Below, piece by piece: positions 8,438 to 16,005 of a stretch of DNA of 64,000 bases. Within the stretch, counting starts at the first letter, position 1, and each line of letters starts with the position of its first letter. The translations under genes and the position numbers were made by a program. Source of the stretch: CAVQRB01 sp963715055 (GTDB taxonomy: Bacteria; Pseudomonadota; Alphaproteobacteria; Rhodobacterales; Rhodobacteraceae); assembly GCA_963715055.1 (NCBI GenBank), contig CAVQRB010000023.1, forward strand, positions 1-64,000, given 5' to 3'. The notes under the pieces were generated by a model. The model worked only from the letters and a program-made list of their open reading frames with translations, was not told where the DNA came from and ran no database searches.

Positions 8438-9271
8438 TCAGGTCGCTCTGATGCCGTTGCGCTGCCAAAGCTGGTTCATAACGTTCTTTGCCGTCTCGAT
8501 GTCATCCGCTGTTCCGTCGATATCCATCAAGGAGATGAGATCAGGTGCTTTTGCAGTGATCTGGCCGCTGACGAAAATCGCGGCGGAGGGCACGGCGATC
8601 CGGAGTGCGATCACCAGCTTCGCAAGGGACGCCGCGGCGTGGCGCCCGCCCGCGGAAATACCCACGAGGCGACATCCGGAAGTCGTGATCTCCTCCAGCA
8701 GGGCATCATGCGACAGCCCGGTCAGCAAGGTGATGTCCCAGCCTTCCTTGCCCAGAAGATCGGCCGCCATCCGCACGCCAAGCACATGCGTTTCGCCCGG
8801 AACGGAGGCGAACACGGCTGATTTGACCTCTACCGGGCGATCCGGCGTGAAGAGATAGCTGAGGCTGCGGACGATCGAGTAAATGCGGCTGGTGCCTATC
8901 ATCACCTCGTAGAAGGAGGCGTGATCGTCTTCCCACCATTCCCCGAGAATGCTTGCCGCTTCCGCCAGATAAGCCAGGTAAACCGCGTCAAGGGTGGCGC
9001 CTTTTTCCTGTACTTCGCCGATGAACATCGCACCCTCGGCCGGGTCTTCGGAGATCAGCGCGTAGCAGAGTTTCTCCACCTTGGCCCGCGAGGGGTTATT
9101 CACGGAATTGGCGTTGGCGGAGCGGTTCGAACGCACGCGATTGAGCACTTCGAGAACGATTCCATTTACCGCCTCTTTTGGCAGCTGTTCCTTGAGGCGC
9201 AACACATTGGATTGAGATTCGCGATAGAAATCAAAATCGAACGACCGATCGAAGTGTTCGGAGTCGTGCAT
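8438..9271 (-). CDS. cobalamin (B12)-binding domain protein, PpaA/AerR-like
   Basis: A 277-residue protein with a helical B12-cap region (LGEWWEDDHASFYEVMIGTSRI at about 109-130) followed by a Rossmann-type B12-binding domain. The canonical DxHxxG cobalamin-ligand motif appears as E160-T-H162-V-L-G165, with GISAGGRHAA further on. The family includes light- and oxygen-responsive regulators such as PpaA and AerR, and no DNA-binding domain is visible here. The start at 9271 is preferred over one 12 codons upstream because GAAGGGGGG lies about 5 bases before it. No photosynthesis genes are nearby; the next elements are the CcsR-like small-RNA array and uvrD. The regulatory role is inferred from the family. 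Confidence 0.82.
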   Translation of the reverse strand: MHDSEHFDRSFDFDFYRESQSNVLRLKEQLPKEAVNGIVLEVLNRVRSNRSANANSVNNPSRAKVEKLCYALISEDPAEGAMFIGEVQEKGATLDAVYLAYLAEAASILGEWWEDDHASFYEVMIGTSRIYSIVRSLSYLFTPDRPVEVKSAVFASVPGETHVLGVRMAADLLGKEGWDITLLTGLSHDALLEEITTSGCRLVGISAGGRHAAASLAKLVIALRIAVPSAAIFVSGQITAKAPDLISLMDIDGTADDIETAKNVMNQLWQRNGIRAT

Positions 9272-9439
9272 AATTCCCCCCCTTCGCCGGCAATTGCACG
9301 CATGCACGTCCGGCGCCTACCCGGAAAGGCTACTTCAGAGCCCGCAAATGTGTCAATCTGGATTTACACTTTACCGGCGGTTTAGTGCCCGGGACCCTAT
9401 GCCACTCTTCCCCGACAACAAGCTCGTCCAGGCTGCACG

Positions 9440-9483
9440 CCACAAAAGTAAAAGGCGGCTTCCGGGAGGAGGAAGCCGCCTTC
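9440..9483 (-). terminator. intrinsic terminator of the small-RNA array
   Basis: On the minus strand the last hairpin has arms AAGGCGGCTT and AAGCCGCCTT enclosing the CCTCCTCCC motif, and TTTTACTTTT follows at plus positions 9452-9443. Strong stem plus U-tract make it the likely end of the DUF1127-array transcript. Confidence 0.75.
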
Positions 9484-9778
9484 TGGTCTTCGGGCTGATT
9501 TCGGGGAGGAAACGACAGCCAGAATGTATTCGCCCTTGATCGGGCGGAAGAGAAAGGGACGGCGACACCTGGGAGGAGGATAGATGTCGCCGCCTTAGTA
9601 CAGACACCCCAGGGAGGAGGAGAGGGGCGCCTGATCCGTGGTACCTGCCTGCCGCCGGTGCGGAAGGAGGCGCATGGGAATAGACCCATGCCTTTGTTCT
9701 GTGAGCGACGGCATCCGGGAGGAGGATGGATGCCGCCGCCAACTTACAGGCGCCTCAGGGAGGAGGAGGAAGCGCCTG
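9451..9778 (-). ncRNA. CcsR/cuckoo-type small-RNA array (CCTCCTCCC hairpins)
   Basis: Read on the minus strand, directly downstream of a DUF1127 gene, a row of hairpins carries CCTCCTCCC in or beside the loop. Five copies are perfect (plus-strand positions 9758-9766, 9717-9725, 9612-9620, 9571-9579, 9464-9472) and two are degenerate (9662-9670 and 9503-9510). Stems include 9747-9753 with 9772-9778, 9709-9716 with 9728-9735, and 9561-9567 with 9585-9591. In Rhodobacter sphaeroides four CcsR RNAs are cotranscribed with a DUF1127 gene, are stress-induced via RpoH-type sigma factors, and act on C1 and pyruvate metabolism. The same arrangement here supports the assignment. How many mature RNAs result cannot be read from the sequence. 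The motif is also an anti-Shine-Dalgarno sequence. Confidence 0.82.
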
Positions 9779-9790
9779 GTCTTCTTGTGC

Positions 9791-10021
9791 TCAGCGGGCT
9801 CGGTAGGACATCGCCGCGTCTCGGGCCAGTGCGGGAAATGCCGCGCGGTCGAGGCCGAGGTCCTTGATTTCGCGATCGCTGAGCGCATTCAATTCGTTCA
9901 GGGACGTCCTGTAGATCCGTGCGCGGACATAGCGCACCGAAAGCGCCTTGAAGAACCGTGACAGACCATCGAGGCTGCGCTCGATCAGGCCGTGTGTTTG
10001 TGTCTGTGTGTAGTAGGCCAT
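9791..10021 (-). CDS. DUF1127 small protein, CcaF1-like
   Basis: A 76-residue basic helical protein with the DUF1127 signature in its second half (RTSLNELNALSDREIKDLGL at about 38-57, then DRAAF). DUF1127 proteins are short, Arg-rich, and in Rhodobacter sphaeroides one (CcaF1, encoded directly upstream of CcsR RNAs) binds RNA and affects small-RNA maturation. Here the same order holds: the gene ends only 13 bases before the first CCTCCTCCC hairpin. GGAGG lies about 8 bases before the ATG. Regulation by a stress sigma factor is inferred from that homologous locus. A candidate -35/-10 pair, TTGTGC and AAATAT with 17 bases between, lies upstream on the minus strand. Confidence 0.88.
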   Translation of the reverse strand: MAYYTQTQTHGLIERSLDGLSRFFKALSVRYVRARIYRTSLNELNALSDREIKDLGLDRAAFPALARDAAMSYRAR

Positions 10022-10097
10022 CTATTGTGCCTCCGTTTGCTCGTTTGTTGCCCTCCATATTTAAGGTTATGCTGCACCTGCACAATAGGCGCCTCGA

Positions 10098-10133
10098 CAA
10101 TGCTGCTATGCAGCGAATGCATATGCAGCATTG
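10098..10133. repeat. near-perfect 15-bp inverted repeat (hairpin) upstream of DUF1127 and mrp
   Basis: CAATGCTGC (10098-10106) and TATGCA (10107-10112) are mirrored by TGCATA (10118-10123) and GCAGCATTG (10125-10133), with a 5-base centre and one bulged T. It sits in the 211-base gap between the divergent DUF1127 and mrp genes. On the plus strand it is followed by GTTGTTTTTA, so it could act as a terminator or an operator. Confidence 0.6.
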
Positions 10134-10232
10134 GTTGTTTTTACCCAGTCTGCTAAAGATTTAGGCGAAATTGGCCCCCAACTTGCGTTAGCGGAAACAG
10201 GTGCTAGTTGAAGCGGCGTCGATGAGGAGAAA

Positions 10233-11309
10233 ATGAGCATGTCTGTAACGAAAGCGGAAATCGAAGCGGCTTTGGCGCGTGTGACGCTCCCCGATGGAAG
10301 AAGCCTGATCGCGCATGATTTGATTCGTGCATTGAGCATCGAGGCGGGGGCCGTGCGCTTCGTGATCGAGGCACCGACGCCTGAGGTCGCCCGCCAGATG
10401 GGCCCGCTGCGCGATGCCGCGGAGAAGATCGTCTCCGAACTGCCGGGGGTTTCCCGTGTCTCGGTTGCGCTGACCGCACACGGCCCGGCCGAAAAGCCAG
10501 CAGCGCCCAGTCTCAAGATCGGCGGTCATCCGAAACCGCAGGACGGCCCCAGCAGGCCCGCAGGCGTGAAACGCATCCTCGCCATCGGGTCGGGCAAGGG
10601 TGGGGTCGGCAAATCCACTGTCTCCTCCAACCTCGCGGTTGCCCTCGCGCGGGCGGGGCGCAAGGTCGGGTTGCTCGATGCCGATATATACGGACCGTCG
10701 CAGCCGCGCATGATGGGGGTCAACAAGCGACCCGCGTCGCCGGATGGCAAGACGATCATTCCCCTGCACGCGCATGGCGTGACGCTGATGTCGATCGGTT
10801 TCATGCTGGAGGAGGGCAAGGCGGTGGTCTGGCGCGGACCGATGCTCATGGGTGCATTGCAGCAGATGCTTGGACAGGTTGAGTGGGGCGAACTGGACGT
10901 GCTGCTGGTGGATCTGCCGCCCGGAACCGGTGACGTGCAGCTCACGCTTTGTACCAAGAGCGAGTTAAGCGGCGCGATTGTCGTCAGCACGCCGCAGGAT
11001 GTCGCCCTGATCGACGCCCGAAAGGCGCTCGACATGTTCTCCACCCTAAAGACACCGGTTCTGGGGCTTATCGAAAACATGTCGCTTTTCGTCTGCCCCG
11101 ACTGCGGCGCGGAACATCAGATCTTCGGGCAGGGCGGGGTCGCCGCAGAGGCGCAAAAGCTCGGCATCCCGCTGCTTGGTGCCTTGCCTATCGATCTTGA
11201 AACCCGGCTCGCTGGCGACAGCGGCACGCCGGTTGCTGCCGGTGACGGGCCGATGGCGCAGGCCTACGCGCGGATTGCGGATGGTCTGATCAAGGGAGGC
11301 ATGGCGTGA
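10233..11309 (+). CDS. mrp: Mrp/NBP35-type iron-sulfur cluster carrier ATPase
   Basis: P-loop ATPase that carries and delivers iron-sulfur clusters to apoproteins in the cytosol. The 358 residues show an N-terminal DUF59/MIP18-like region (about 5-80), the deviant Walker A loop GKGGVGKST (121-129), the DADIYGPSQPRM motif, LLVDLPPGTGDVQLT, and late in the protein a CPDC pair followed by HQIFGQGG that binds the bridging cluster. GAGGAG stands 4 bases before the ATG. It is divergent from the DUF1127 gene, and the cyclotransferase-like gene follows 18 bases later, so the two may be cotranscribed. Confidence 0.95.
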   Translation: MSMSVTKAEIEAALARVTLPDGRSLIAHDLIRALSIEAGAVRFVIEAPTPEVARQMGPLRDAAEKIVSELPGVSRVSVALTAHGPAEKPAAPSLKIGGHPKPQDGPSRPAGVKRILAIGSGKGGVGKSTVSSNLAVALARAGRKVGLLDADIYGPSQPRMMGVNKRPASPDGKTIIPLHAHGVTLMSIGFMLEEGKAVVWRGPMLMGALQQMLGQVEWGELDVLLVDLPPGTGDVQLTLCTKSELSGAIVVSTPQDVALIDARKALDMFSTLKTPVLGLIENMSLFVCPDCGAEHQIFGQGGVAAEAQKLGIPLLGALPIDLETRLAGDSGTPVAAGDGPMAQAYARIADGLIKGGMA

Positions 11310-11327
11310 ACCCTCAGGGTCCAACAG

Positions 11328-11687
11328 ATGACGGATGCTGATCCGCAGACCGCAATGCGGCTGGCGAGCTACGGCACGCTCGCGCCAGGGCGCAAGCATC
11401 ACGACCAGCTGGCCGGGCTGCATGGTCACTGGACGTCGGGCTTTGTGCGTGGGCGGCTCATCACAATCACCTGGGGTGCGTCCGTTGGCTATCCCGGATT
11501 GATCCTCGATTCCGGAGGCGACCCTGTCGAGGTCGCGGTCTTTGCGTCAACCGACCTGTCGGCGCGCTGGCATCTGCTCGACGCCTTCGAAGGGCCGGAC
11601 TACCGCAGGACACGCGTGATCGTCACCGTGGCGAGTGAAGAACTGTCGTCTTTCATCTACGAGGCCGTGCTTCCCCAAAGTCGGTGA
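11328..11687 (+). CDS. gamma-glutamylcyclotransferase-like (GGCT/AIG2) protein
   Basis: A 119-residue protein with the family's N-terminal YGTLAPGRKHH motif (Y14-G-T-L), which forms the substrate loop, and the later LDAFEGPDYRR segment containing the Glu that serves as general base in GGCT folds. The family cleaves gamma-glutamyl amines or releases 5-oxoproline, but the substrate here is unknown. It follows mrp by 18 bases with a modest AGGG site. The length is typical of small bacterial GGCT proteins. Confidence 0.78.
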   Translation: MTDADPQTAMRLASYGTLAPGRKHHDQLAGLHGHWTSGFVRGRLITITWGASVGYPGLILDSGGDPVEVAVFASTDLSARWHLLDAFEGPDYRRTRVIVTVASEELSSFIYEAVLPQSR

Positions 11688-11696
11688 AACCGGTCA

Positions 11697-12058
11697 TGGG
11701 ATTTGATGGGACGCATCCATGGTCTTGCGTGGGTCTCTATGGGAATCGCTGCTTCCCTGTGGAAAACGAATCATATTCACGCTCTTTCCGGTGAATTTTC
11801 GACAATCAACCGCACTCAGTATCGGAACATAAAATGAACATTTCTGCTGAAAAGCAGGGAGCTTCATAATTCTTGGGAATTCATGGGAAAATTTCAGCGC
11901 AGCGAGATCTATCAATATTTAGTGGTTATGCGCTTAACTATGTCAAAATGTATACCTTAATATTGAATTTCGCTGCTAAATTTAGTTTTCTGTTAACGTA
12001 GAAATCAAGATTTAGCACTTTCTTTACGAAAAATACCTTGCCAGACCATGAATTCCCA
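11697..12058 (+). promoter_or_regulatory. candidate MraZ operator: repeated TGGGA-N5-TGGGA boxes
   Basis: TGGG boxes occur in pairs exactly 10 bases apart at 11697/11707, 11730/11740 and 11874/11884. A fourth, on the minus strand, is CCATGAATTCCCA at 12046-12058, the exact reverse complement of 11874-11886. MraZ proteins bind tandem TGGG-type boxes with about 10-base spacing upstream of their own operons, so autoregulation of the downstream cluster is the natural reading. The fourth box lies between the elements of a candidate promoter. Confidence 0.5.
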
Positions 12059-12242
12059 CGGTATCCCTATTGCATCAGATGAGAACGAGATCGGGGCACC
12101 AAACGACCCCAAATCAAAAAAACTCTAGCAGGTTTCATACAGGCATCTCGCTTTCATCAAACAAGAGATCCGGCGCGCGAGCGAGCAGACATCCCCCCAG
12201 ATGGCGCGTGCAGCTGGACTTCCCCGCACAGCGGGACGAGGG

Positions 12243-12278
12243 CGGCGGGTTGATCAGTGGCAGCAGATCAACCCGCCG
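12243..12278 (+). repeat. 13-bp perfect inverted repeat in the mraZ leader
   Basis: CGGCGGGTTGATC (12243-12255) is the exact reverse complement of GATCAACCCGCCG (12266-12278), with a 10-base loop. TTTCCATTTC follows, an interrupted U-tract. It lies 66 bases before the mraZ start and could be a weak terminator or attenuator, or a stabilising leader structure. Confidence 0.65.
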
Positions 12279-12343
12279 TTTCCATTTCAGAACGGGGGAT
12301 TAAGCGCTGAGATTAATGCAGCGCATGAAGATTGGACGAGGCA

Positions 12344-12853
12344 GTGAACCGCAGGTTCAAAGGCGAGAGCCATCACAAGGTCGACAACAAGGGGCGGGTC
12401 TCTATCCCGGCCTCTTTTCGGCGTGTGATCGAGGCCTGCGATCCCGAATGGAGCACCGGAAAAGCGCCCGAACTGCTGATCGTCTATGGCGACCACCGTC
12501 GCAAATTCCTCGAATGCTATTCCGTCGCCGCAGCGAAAGAGGTCGATGAAAAGATCGACGCTCTGCCGCGCGGGTCGGTGGAGCGCAAGATGCTGCAGCG
12601 CCTCTTCGACGGCCAGTCGCATCCGACCTCCATCGACGACACCGGACGTCTGGTGCTGCCGGCAAAGCTGCGCCAGAAGATCGATCTTGATGCGGAGGCC
12701 TTTTTCATCGGTGCGGGCGACACCTTCCAGATCTGGAAGCCGGAGACTTACGACGCCGAAGAGGCCGCCAAGACCGAAGCCTGGCTGGACGGCTTGCCGG
12801 ACGATGTCGATCCCCTCGTGTTCCTGGATGCAAAACCAAAGCAAGAGGGTTGA
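12344..12853 (+). CDS. mraZ: MraZ, transcriptional regulator of the dcw cluster
   Basis: DNA-binding regulator that forms rings and represses the division/cell-wall operon in other bacteria. The 169 residues contain two AbrB-like halves: HHKVDNKGRVSIPASFR (DNKGR at 14-18) and SIDDTGRLVLPAKLR (DDTGR at 98-102). A GTG at 12344 is taken as start because family members begin shortly before RRFKGE; the frame also has a TTG at 12332. Ribosome sites are weak for both. It is the first gene of the cluster, 3 bases before rsmH, and preceded by TGGGA boxes that MraZ may bind. Confidence 0.93.
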   Translation: MNRRFKGESHHKVDNKGRVSIPASFRRVIEACDPEWSTGKAPELLIVYGDHRRKFLECYSVAAAKEVDEKIDALPRGSVERKMLQRLFDGQSHPTSIDDTGRLVLPAKLRQKIDLDAEAFFIGAGDTFQIWKPETYDAEEAAKTEAWLDGLPDDVDPLVFLDAKPKQEG

Positions 12854-12856
12854 GGC

Positions 12857-13849
12857 ATGGCTGCTGCGGCCATCGATGACCCAAAGCCCCCGCATACGCC
12901 CGTTCTGCTGTCCCGTATCCTCGATGCCGTGGCGCCGGTTCAGGGCGTCTGGCTCGATGGAACCTTCGGCGCGGGCGGCTACACCCGCGGGCTGCTCGAT
13001 GCCGGTGCTGAAACGGTCATTGCCGTGGATCGCGATCCTCTCGCCTTCGAGATGGCCGCAGACTGGGCGGCTGCCTACGGCGCGCGTCTCGTGAAGCAGC
13101 CCGGCGTCTTTTCGAAGATGGATGAGTATGCGCAAGATCTCGACGGCGTCGTGCTCGATCTGGGCGTCTCTTCGATGCAGCTTGACCAGCCGGAGCGAGG
13201 GTTTTCCTTCCTGCGCGATGGCCCGCTCGACATGCGCATGAGCCAGAGCGGCGTCTCCGCCACCGACATCGTCAACCGGGCCACCGAGGAAATGCTCGCC
13301 GACATCCTCTATCACTACGGCGAGGAGCGTGCGAGCCGCCGGATCGCGCGTGCGATCACCCGCGAGCGCGAAGCAGCCCCGATCACGACGACCGCGCGTC
13401 TGGCGCAGATCGTCGAAGGCTGCCTGCCGCGTCCGAAGCCCGGTCAGTCGCATCCCGCGACGCGCAGCTTTCAGGCCATCCGCATTGCGGTGAACGACGA
13501 ATATGGAGAGTTGTTTCAAGGCCTTATGGCAGCGGAGCGGGCGCTCAAGCCGGGTGGCAAACTCGCCGTCGTCACGTTTCACTCGGTCGAAGACCGCATG
13601 GTGAAGCGGTTCATGACGGCGCGCGCCGGTGCCGGTGGCAAGGCCAATCGCTTTGCACCCGAAACCGAAACCGCGGCGCCCGCCTTCACGCTGGCCTCGC
13701 GCAAGGCGATCGTCGCGGATGAGGCAGAAGTGGCAGCCAATCCGCGGGCGCGCTCCGCCAAGCTACGGGTCGCTCTGCGCACGGATGCGCCTGCGGGGGC
13801 TGTCGCATCGCGCGATATCGGTATGCCACTTGTGGAAGGGGTTCTTTGA
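12857..13849 (+). CDS. rsmH: 16S rRNA (cytosine(1402)-N(4))-methyltransferase RsmH
   Basis: SAM-dependent methyltransferase (MraW) that modifies C1402 of 16S rRNA. The 330 residues begin with HTPVLLSRILD, carry the SAM-binding GTFGAGGYTRGLL (about residues 36-48), and later show DLGVSSMQLD, ERGFSF and SHPATRSFQAIRIAVN, all typical of RsmH. It follows mraZ by 3 bases, and its TGA shares a base with the ftsL ATG, implying translational coupling. Confidence 0.97.
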   Translation: MAAAAIDDPKPPHTPVLLSRILDAVAPVQGVWLDGTFGAGGYTRGLLDAGAETVIAVDRDPLAFEMAADWAAAYGARLVKQPGVFSKMDEYAQDLDGVVLDLGVSSMQLDQPERGFSFLRDGPLDMRMSQSGVSATDIVNRATEEMLADILYHYGEERASRRIARAITREREAAPITTTARLAQIVEGCLPRPKPGQSHPATRSFQAIRIAVNDEYGELFQGLMAAERALKPGGKLAVVTFHSVEDRMVKRFMTARAGAGGKANRFAPETETAAPAFTLASRKAIVADEAEVAANPRARSAKLRVALRTDAPAGAVASRDIGMPLVEGVL

Positions 13850-14208
13850 TGCGGACGTTTTTTTACGTGATCACAACGCTTTTCGTGATCGGCCTTGCCT
13901 TCTGGGCCTACCGAGAGAATTACGCGACGCAGGCGGCGCTCTCGGAGACGAAATCCTTGCGGCAGGAGATCCGCGACGCCCATGACCGCCTAGCCGTGCT
14001 GCGCGCGGAATGGGCCTACCTCAACCGACCCGACCGGCTGCGCGATCTGGCGGAGATCAATTTCGACAGCCTCGGGCTGCTGCCACTGCACCCGGAGCAG
14101 TTCGGCAACGCGGATCAGATTTCCTATCCGCCCGATCCGCTCATCGACATCACCAATTTCGTCGATGTCGCCAACCTTCCCGACGAACTGAGTGAGGACC
14201 GCCCATGA
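13849..14208 (+). CDS. ftsL: cell division protein FtsL
   Basis: Small bitopic divisome protein, 119 residues: a membrane helix at about residues 4-22 (FYVITTLFVIGLAFWAY) and a periplasmic coiled coil (about 28-60) that would pair with FtsB. Family sequence identity is always low, so the call rests on size, topology and position between rsmH and ftsI. The start is the ATG at 13849 that overlaps the rsmH stop (TGATG). The 3' end overlaps ftsI by 4 bases. Confidence 0.9.
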   Translation: MRTFFYVITTLFVIGLAFWAYRENYATQAALSETKSLRQEIRDAHDRLAVLRAEWAYLNRPDRLRDLAEINFDSLGLLPLHPEQFGNADQISYPPDPLIDITNFVDVANLPDELSEDRP

Positions 14209-15986
14209 TCCGCACACCGCTGCGCCCACTCGCCCGAATCCTCGAGGCCCGCGAGAAGGGCGAGAACCCCGATAGCATCGAGCGCGAGAATATCCGCATC
14301 CGCCATGAGCAGATGCGCGACAAGGCGCGGCAGCGGGCGGAAGGACGGCTTCTGGTGCTGACGCTGTTTTTCGTCTGCGCGTTCCTCGCCGTGGGCGCGC
14401 GCATGGGCTTCATGGCGACCTCCGAGCCGCGCGAGCCGCGGGCCGAGGCACCCGGCGCCGTGATCCAGGCCAATCGCGCCGACATCGTGGACCGCAACGG
14501 CAACCTTCTGGCCACGAATTTCGAGACCCATTCGCTCTATGCGCAACCGCCGCAGATGGTCGATCCGGCCCATGCCGCGCGCGAATTGGCGCGGATCTTT
14601 CCCGATCTGAAGGAACAGGACCTGATCGAGGATTTCACCGGCAAGCGCAAGTTCGTCTGGATCAAGCGCAAGCTCAGCCCCGAGCAGATGCAGGCGGTGC
14701 ATGAAATCGGCGATCCGGGGCTTCTCTTCGGATCGCGCGACATGCGGCTTTACCCCAACGGCAAGCTCGCGGCCCATGTTCTGGGTGGTGCCAGTTTCGG
14801 CAAGGAAGGCGTGCATGCGGCCGAGGTGATCGGGGTCGCAGGCGTCGAGAAATACTTCGACGACTACCTGCGTGATCCCGCCAATGGCGACACGCCCTTG
14901 CAGCTGTCGCTCGACCTGACGGTGCAGGCGGCCTCCGAACGTGTGCTTTACGGCGGCATGAAACTGATGAACGCAAAGGGGGCAACCTCGATCCTGATGG
15001 ATGTGAAGACCGGCGAGGTGATCAGCGTCGTATCGCTGCCGAGCTTCGATCCCAACGATCGTCCGCGGCCCTCCGTCAGTGGCGACGCTTCGGATAATCC
15101 GCTTTTCAACCGCTCGGTGCAGGGCGTCTATGAGCTTGGTTCGACCTTCAAGATCTTCACCGTGGCACAGGCGATGGACCTCGGGCTCGTGAATCCCGAC
15201 ACGATCATCGACACAAAGGGCCCAATGCGCTGGGGCAAGTTCCGCATCTCGGATTTCCGCAACTACGGCGATACGATGTCGGTGAGCAAGGTGATCATCA
15301 AGAGTTCCAACATCGGCACGGCGCGGATCGCGCTCGACATCGGGGCGGAACGGCAGCGGGCTTTCCTCGGCAAGCTCGGGATGCTGGAGGAGACAGGCTT
15401 CGAGATCGTCGAGGCCGCCACCGGCAAGCCATTGCTGCCGAAGAACTGGTCCGAGCTGAGCACGATGACGATTTCCTACGGTCATGGACTGTCGACCTCG
15501 CCCATGCATCTTGCGGCGGGATATGCGGCGCTCGCCAATGGCGGGTTCAAGGTGAAGCCCACAATCCTCAAGCAGGACGGCCCGAAACTGGGCGAGCGGG
15601 TCTTCTCGGAAGCCTCGGCCAAGGCGTCGATGAAGATGCTGCGTGAGGTGGTCACCGAAGGCACGGCGAGTTTCGGCGAGGTCAAGGGCTACGCGGTCGG
15701 CGGTAAGACCGGTACTGCCGACAAGCCGAAACGGACTGGAGGCTACTACGATGACAAGGTGATCGCCACCTTCGCATCGGTCTTTCCGGCCCATGATCCG
15801 CGCTATGTGCTGATCGTCACGCTGGATGAGCCGGTCGATACCACGGGGACCGAGCCGCGGCGGACCGCCGGCTGGACCGCGGTGCCGGTGGCGGCCGAGA
15901 TGATCCGGCGCATCGCCCCGCTCTTGGGGATGCGGCCGACCGTTGAACCCGGTGCGGTTGAGGATATAAAGCTCACCAGTAACTAA
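14205..15986 (+). CDS. ftsI: peptidoglycan D,D-transpeptidase FtsI (PBP3)
   Basis: Septal class B penicillin-binding protein that crosslinks new peptidoglycan at division. The 593 residues have a cytoplasmic N-terminus, one membrane helix (about 48-67), a pedestal domain, and the transpeptidase domain with the three active-site motifs intact: STFK with the nucleophile Ser313, SSN at 367-369, and KTGT at 501-504. It starts within the last 4 bases of ftsL (ATGA) and is followed by murE after 19 bases. Confidence 0.97.
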   Translation: MIRTPLRPLARILEAREKGENPDSIERENIRIRHEQMRDKARQRAEGRLLVLTLFFVCAFLAVGARMGFMATSEPREPRAEAPGAVIQANRADIVDRNGNLLATNFETHSLYAQPPQMVDPAHAARELARIFPDLKEQDLIEDFTGKRKFVWIKRKLSPEQMQAVHEIGDPGLLFGSRDMRLYPNGKLAAHVLGGASFGKEGVHAAEVIGVAGVEKYFDDYLRDPANGDTPLQLSLDLTVQAASERVLYGGMKLMNAKGATSILMDVKTGEVISVVSLPSFDPNDRPRPSVSGDASDNPLFNRSVQGVYELGSTFKIFTVAQAMDLGLVNPDTIIDTKGPMRWGKFRISDFRNYGDTMSVSKVIIKSSNIGTARIALDIGAERQRAFLGKLGMLEETGFEIVEAATGKPLLPKNWSELSTMTISYGHGLSTSPMHLAAGYAALANGGFKVKPTILKQDGPKLGERVFSEASAKASMKMLREVVTEGTASFGEVKGYAVGGKTGTADKPKRTGGYYDDKVIATFASVFPAHDPRYVLIVTLDEPVDTTGTEPRRTAGWTAVPVAAEMIRRIAPLLGMRPTVEPGAVEDIKLTSN

Positions 15987-16005
15987 GCCGCAAAAGGCGG
16001 GGGCA

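Larger units (their letters stand above)
11688..12343. other. long AT-richer regulatory stretch before the dcw cluster
   Basis: About 650 bases with clearly lower GC around 11810-12030 and no supported gene. It holds pairs of TGGGA boxes (listed separately), a candidate promoter TTGCCA (12038-12043) with TATCCC (12062-12067) at 18-base spacing, and a 13-bp hairpin at 12243-12278. A plus-strand frame at 12070-12303 has no ribosome site or recognisable protein character and was not accepted. Confidence 0.6.

Noticed and set aside
9451..9778. Direct-repeat array as a CRISPR
   Set aside because: The repeated core is only 9 bases, each inside a different hairpin with variable arms and spacing; no 24-40-base repeats and no cas genes.
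12070..12303. 77-codon frame before mraZ
   Set aside because: Low-complexity Arg/Ser/His composition, no ribosome site, overlaps the hairpin in the leader.
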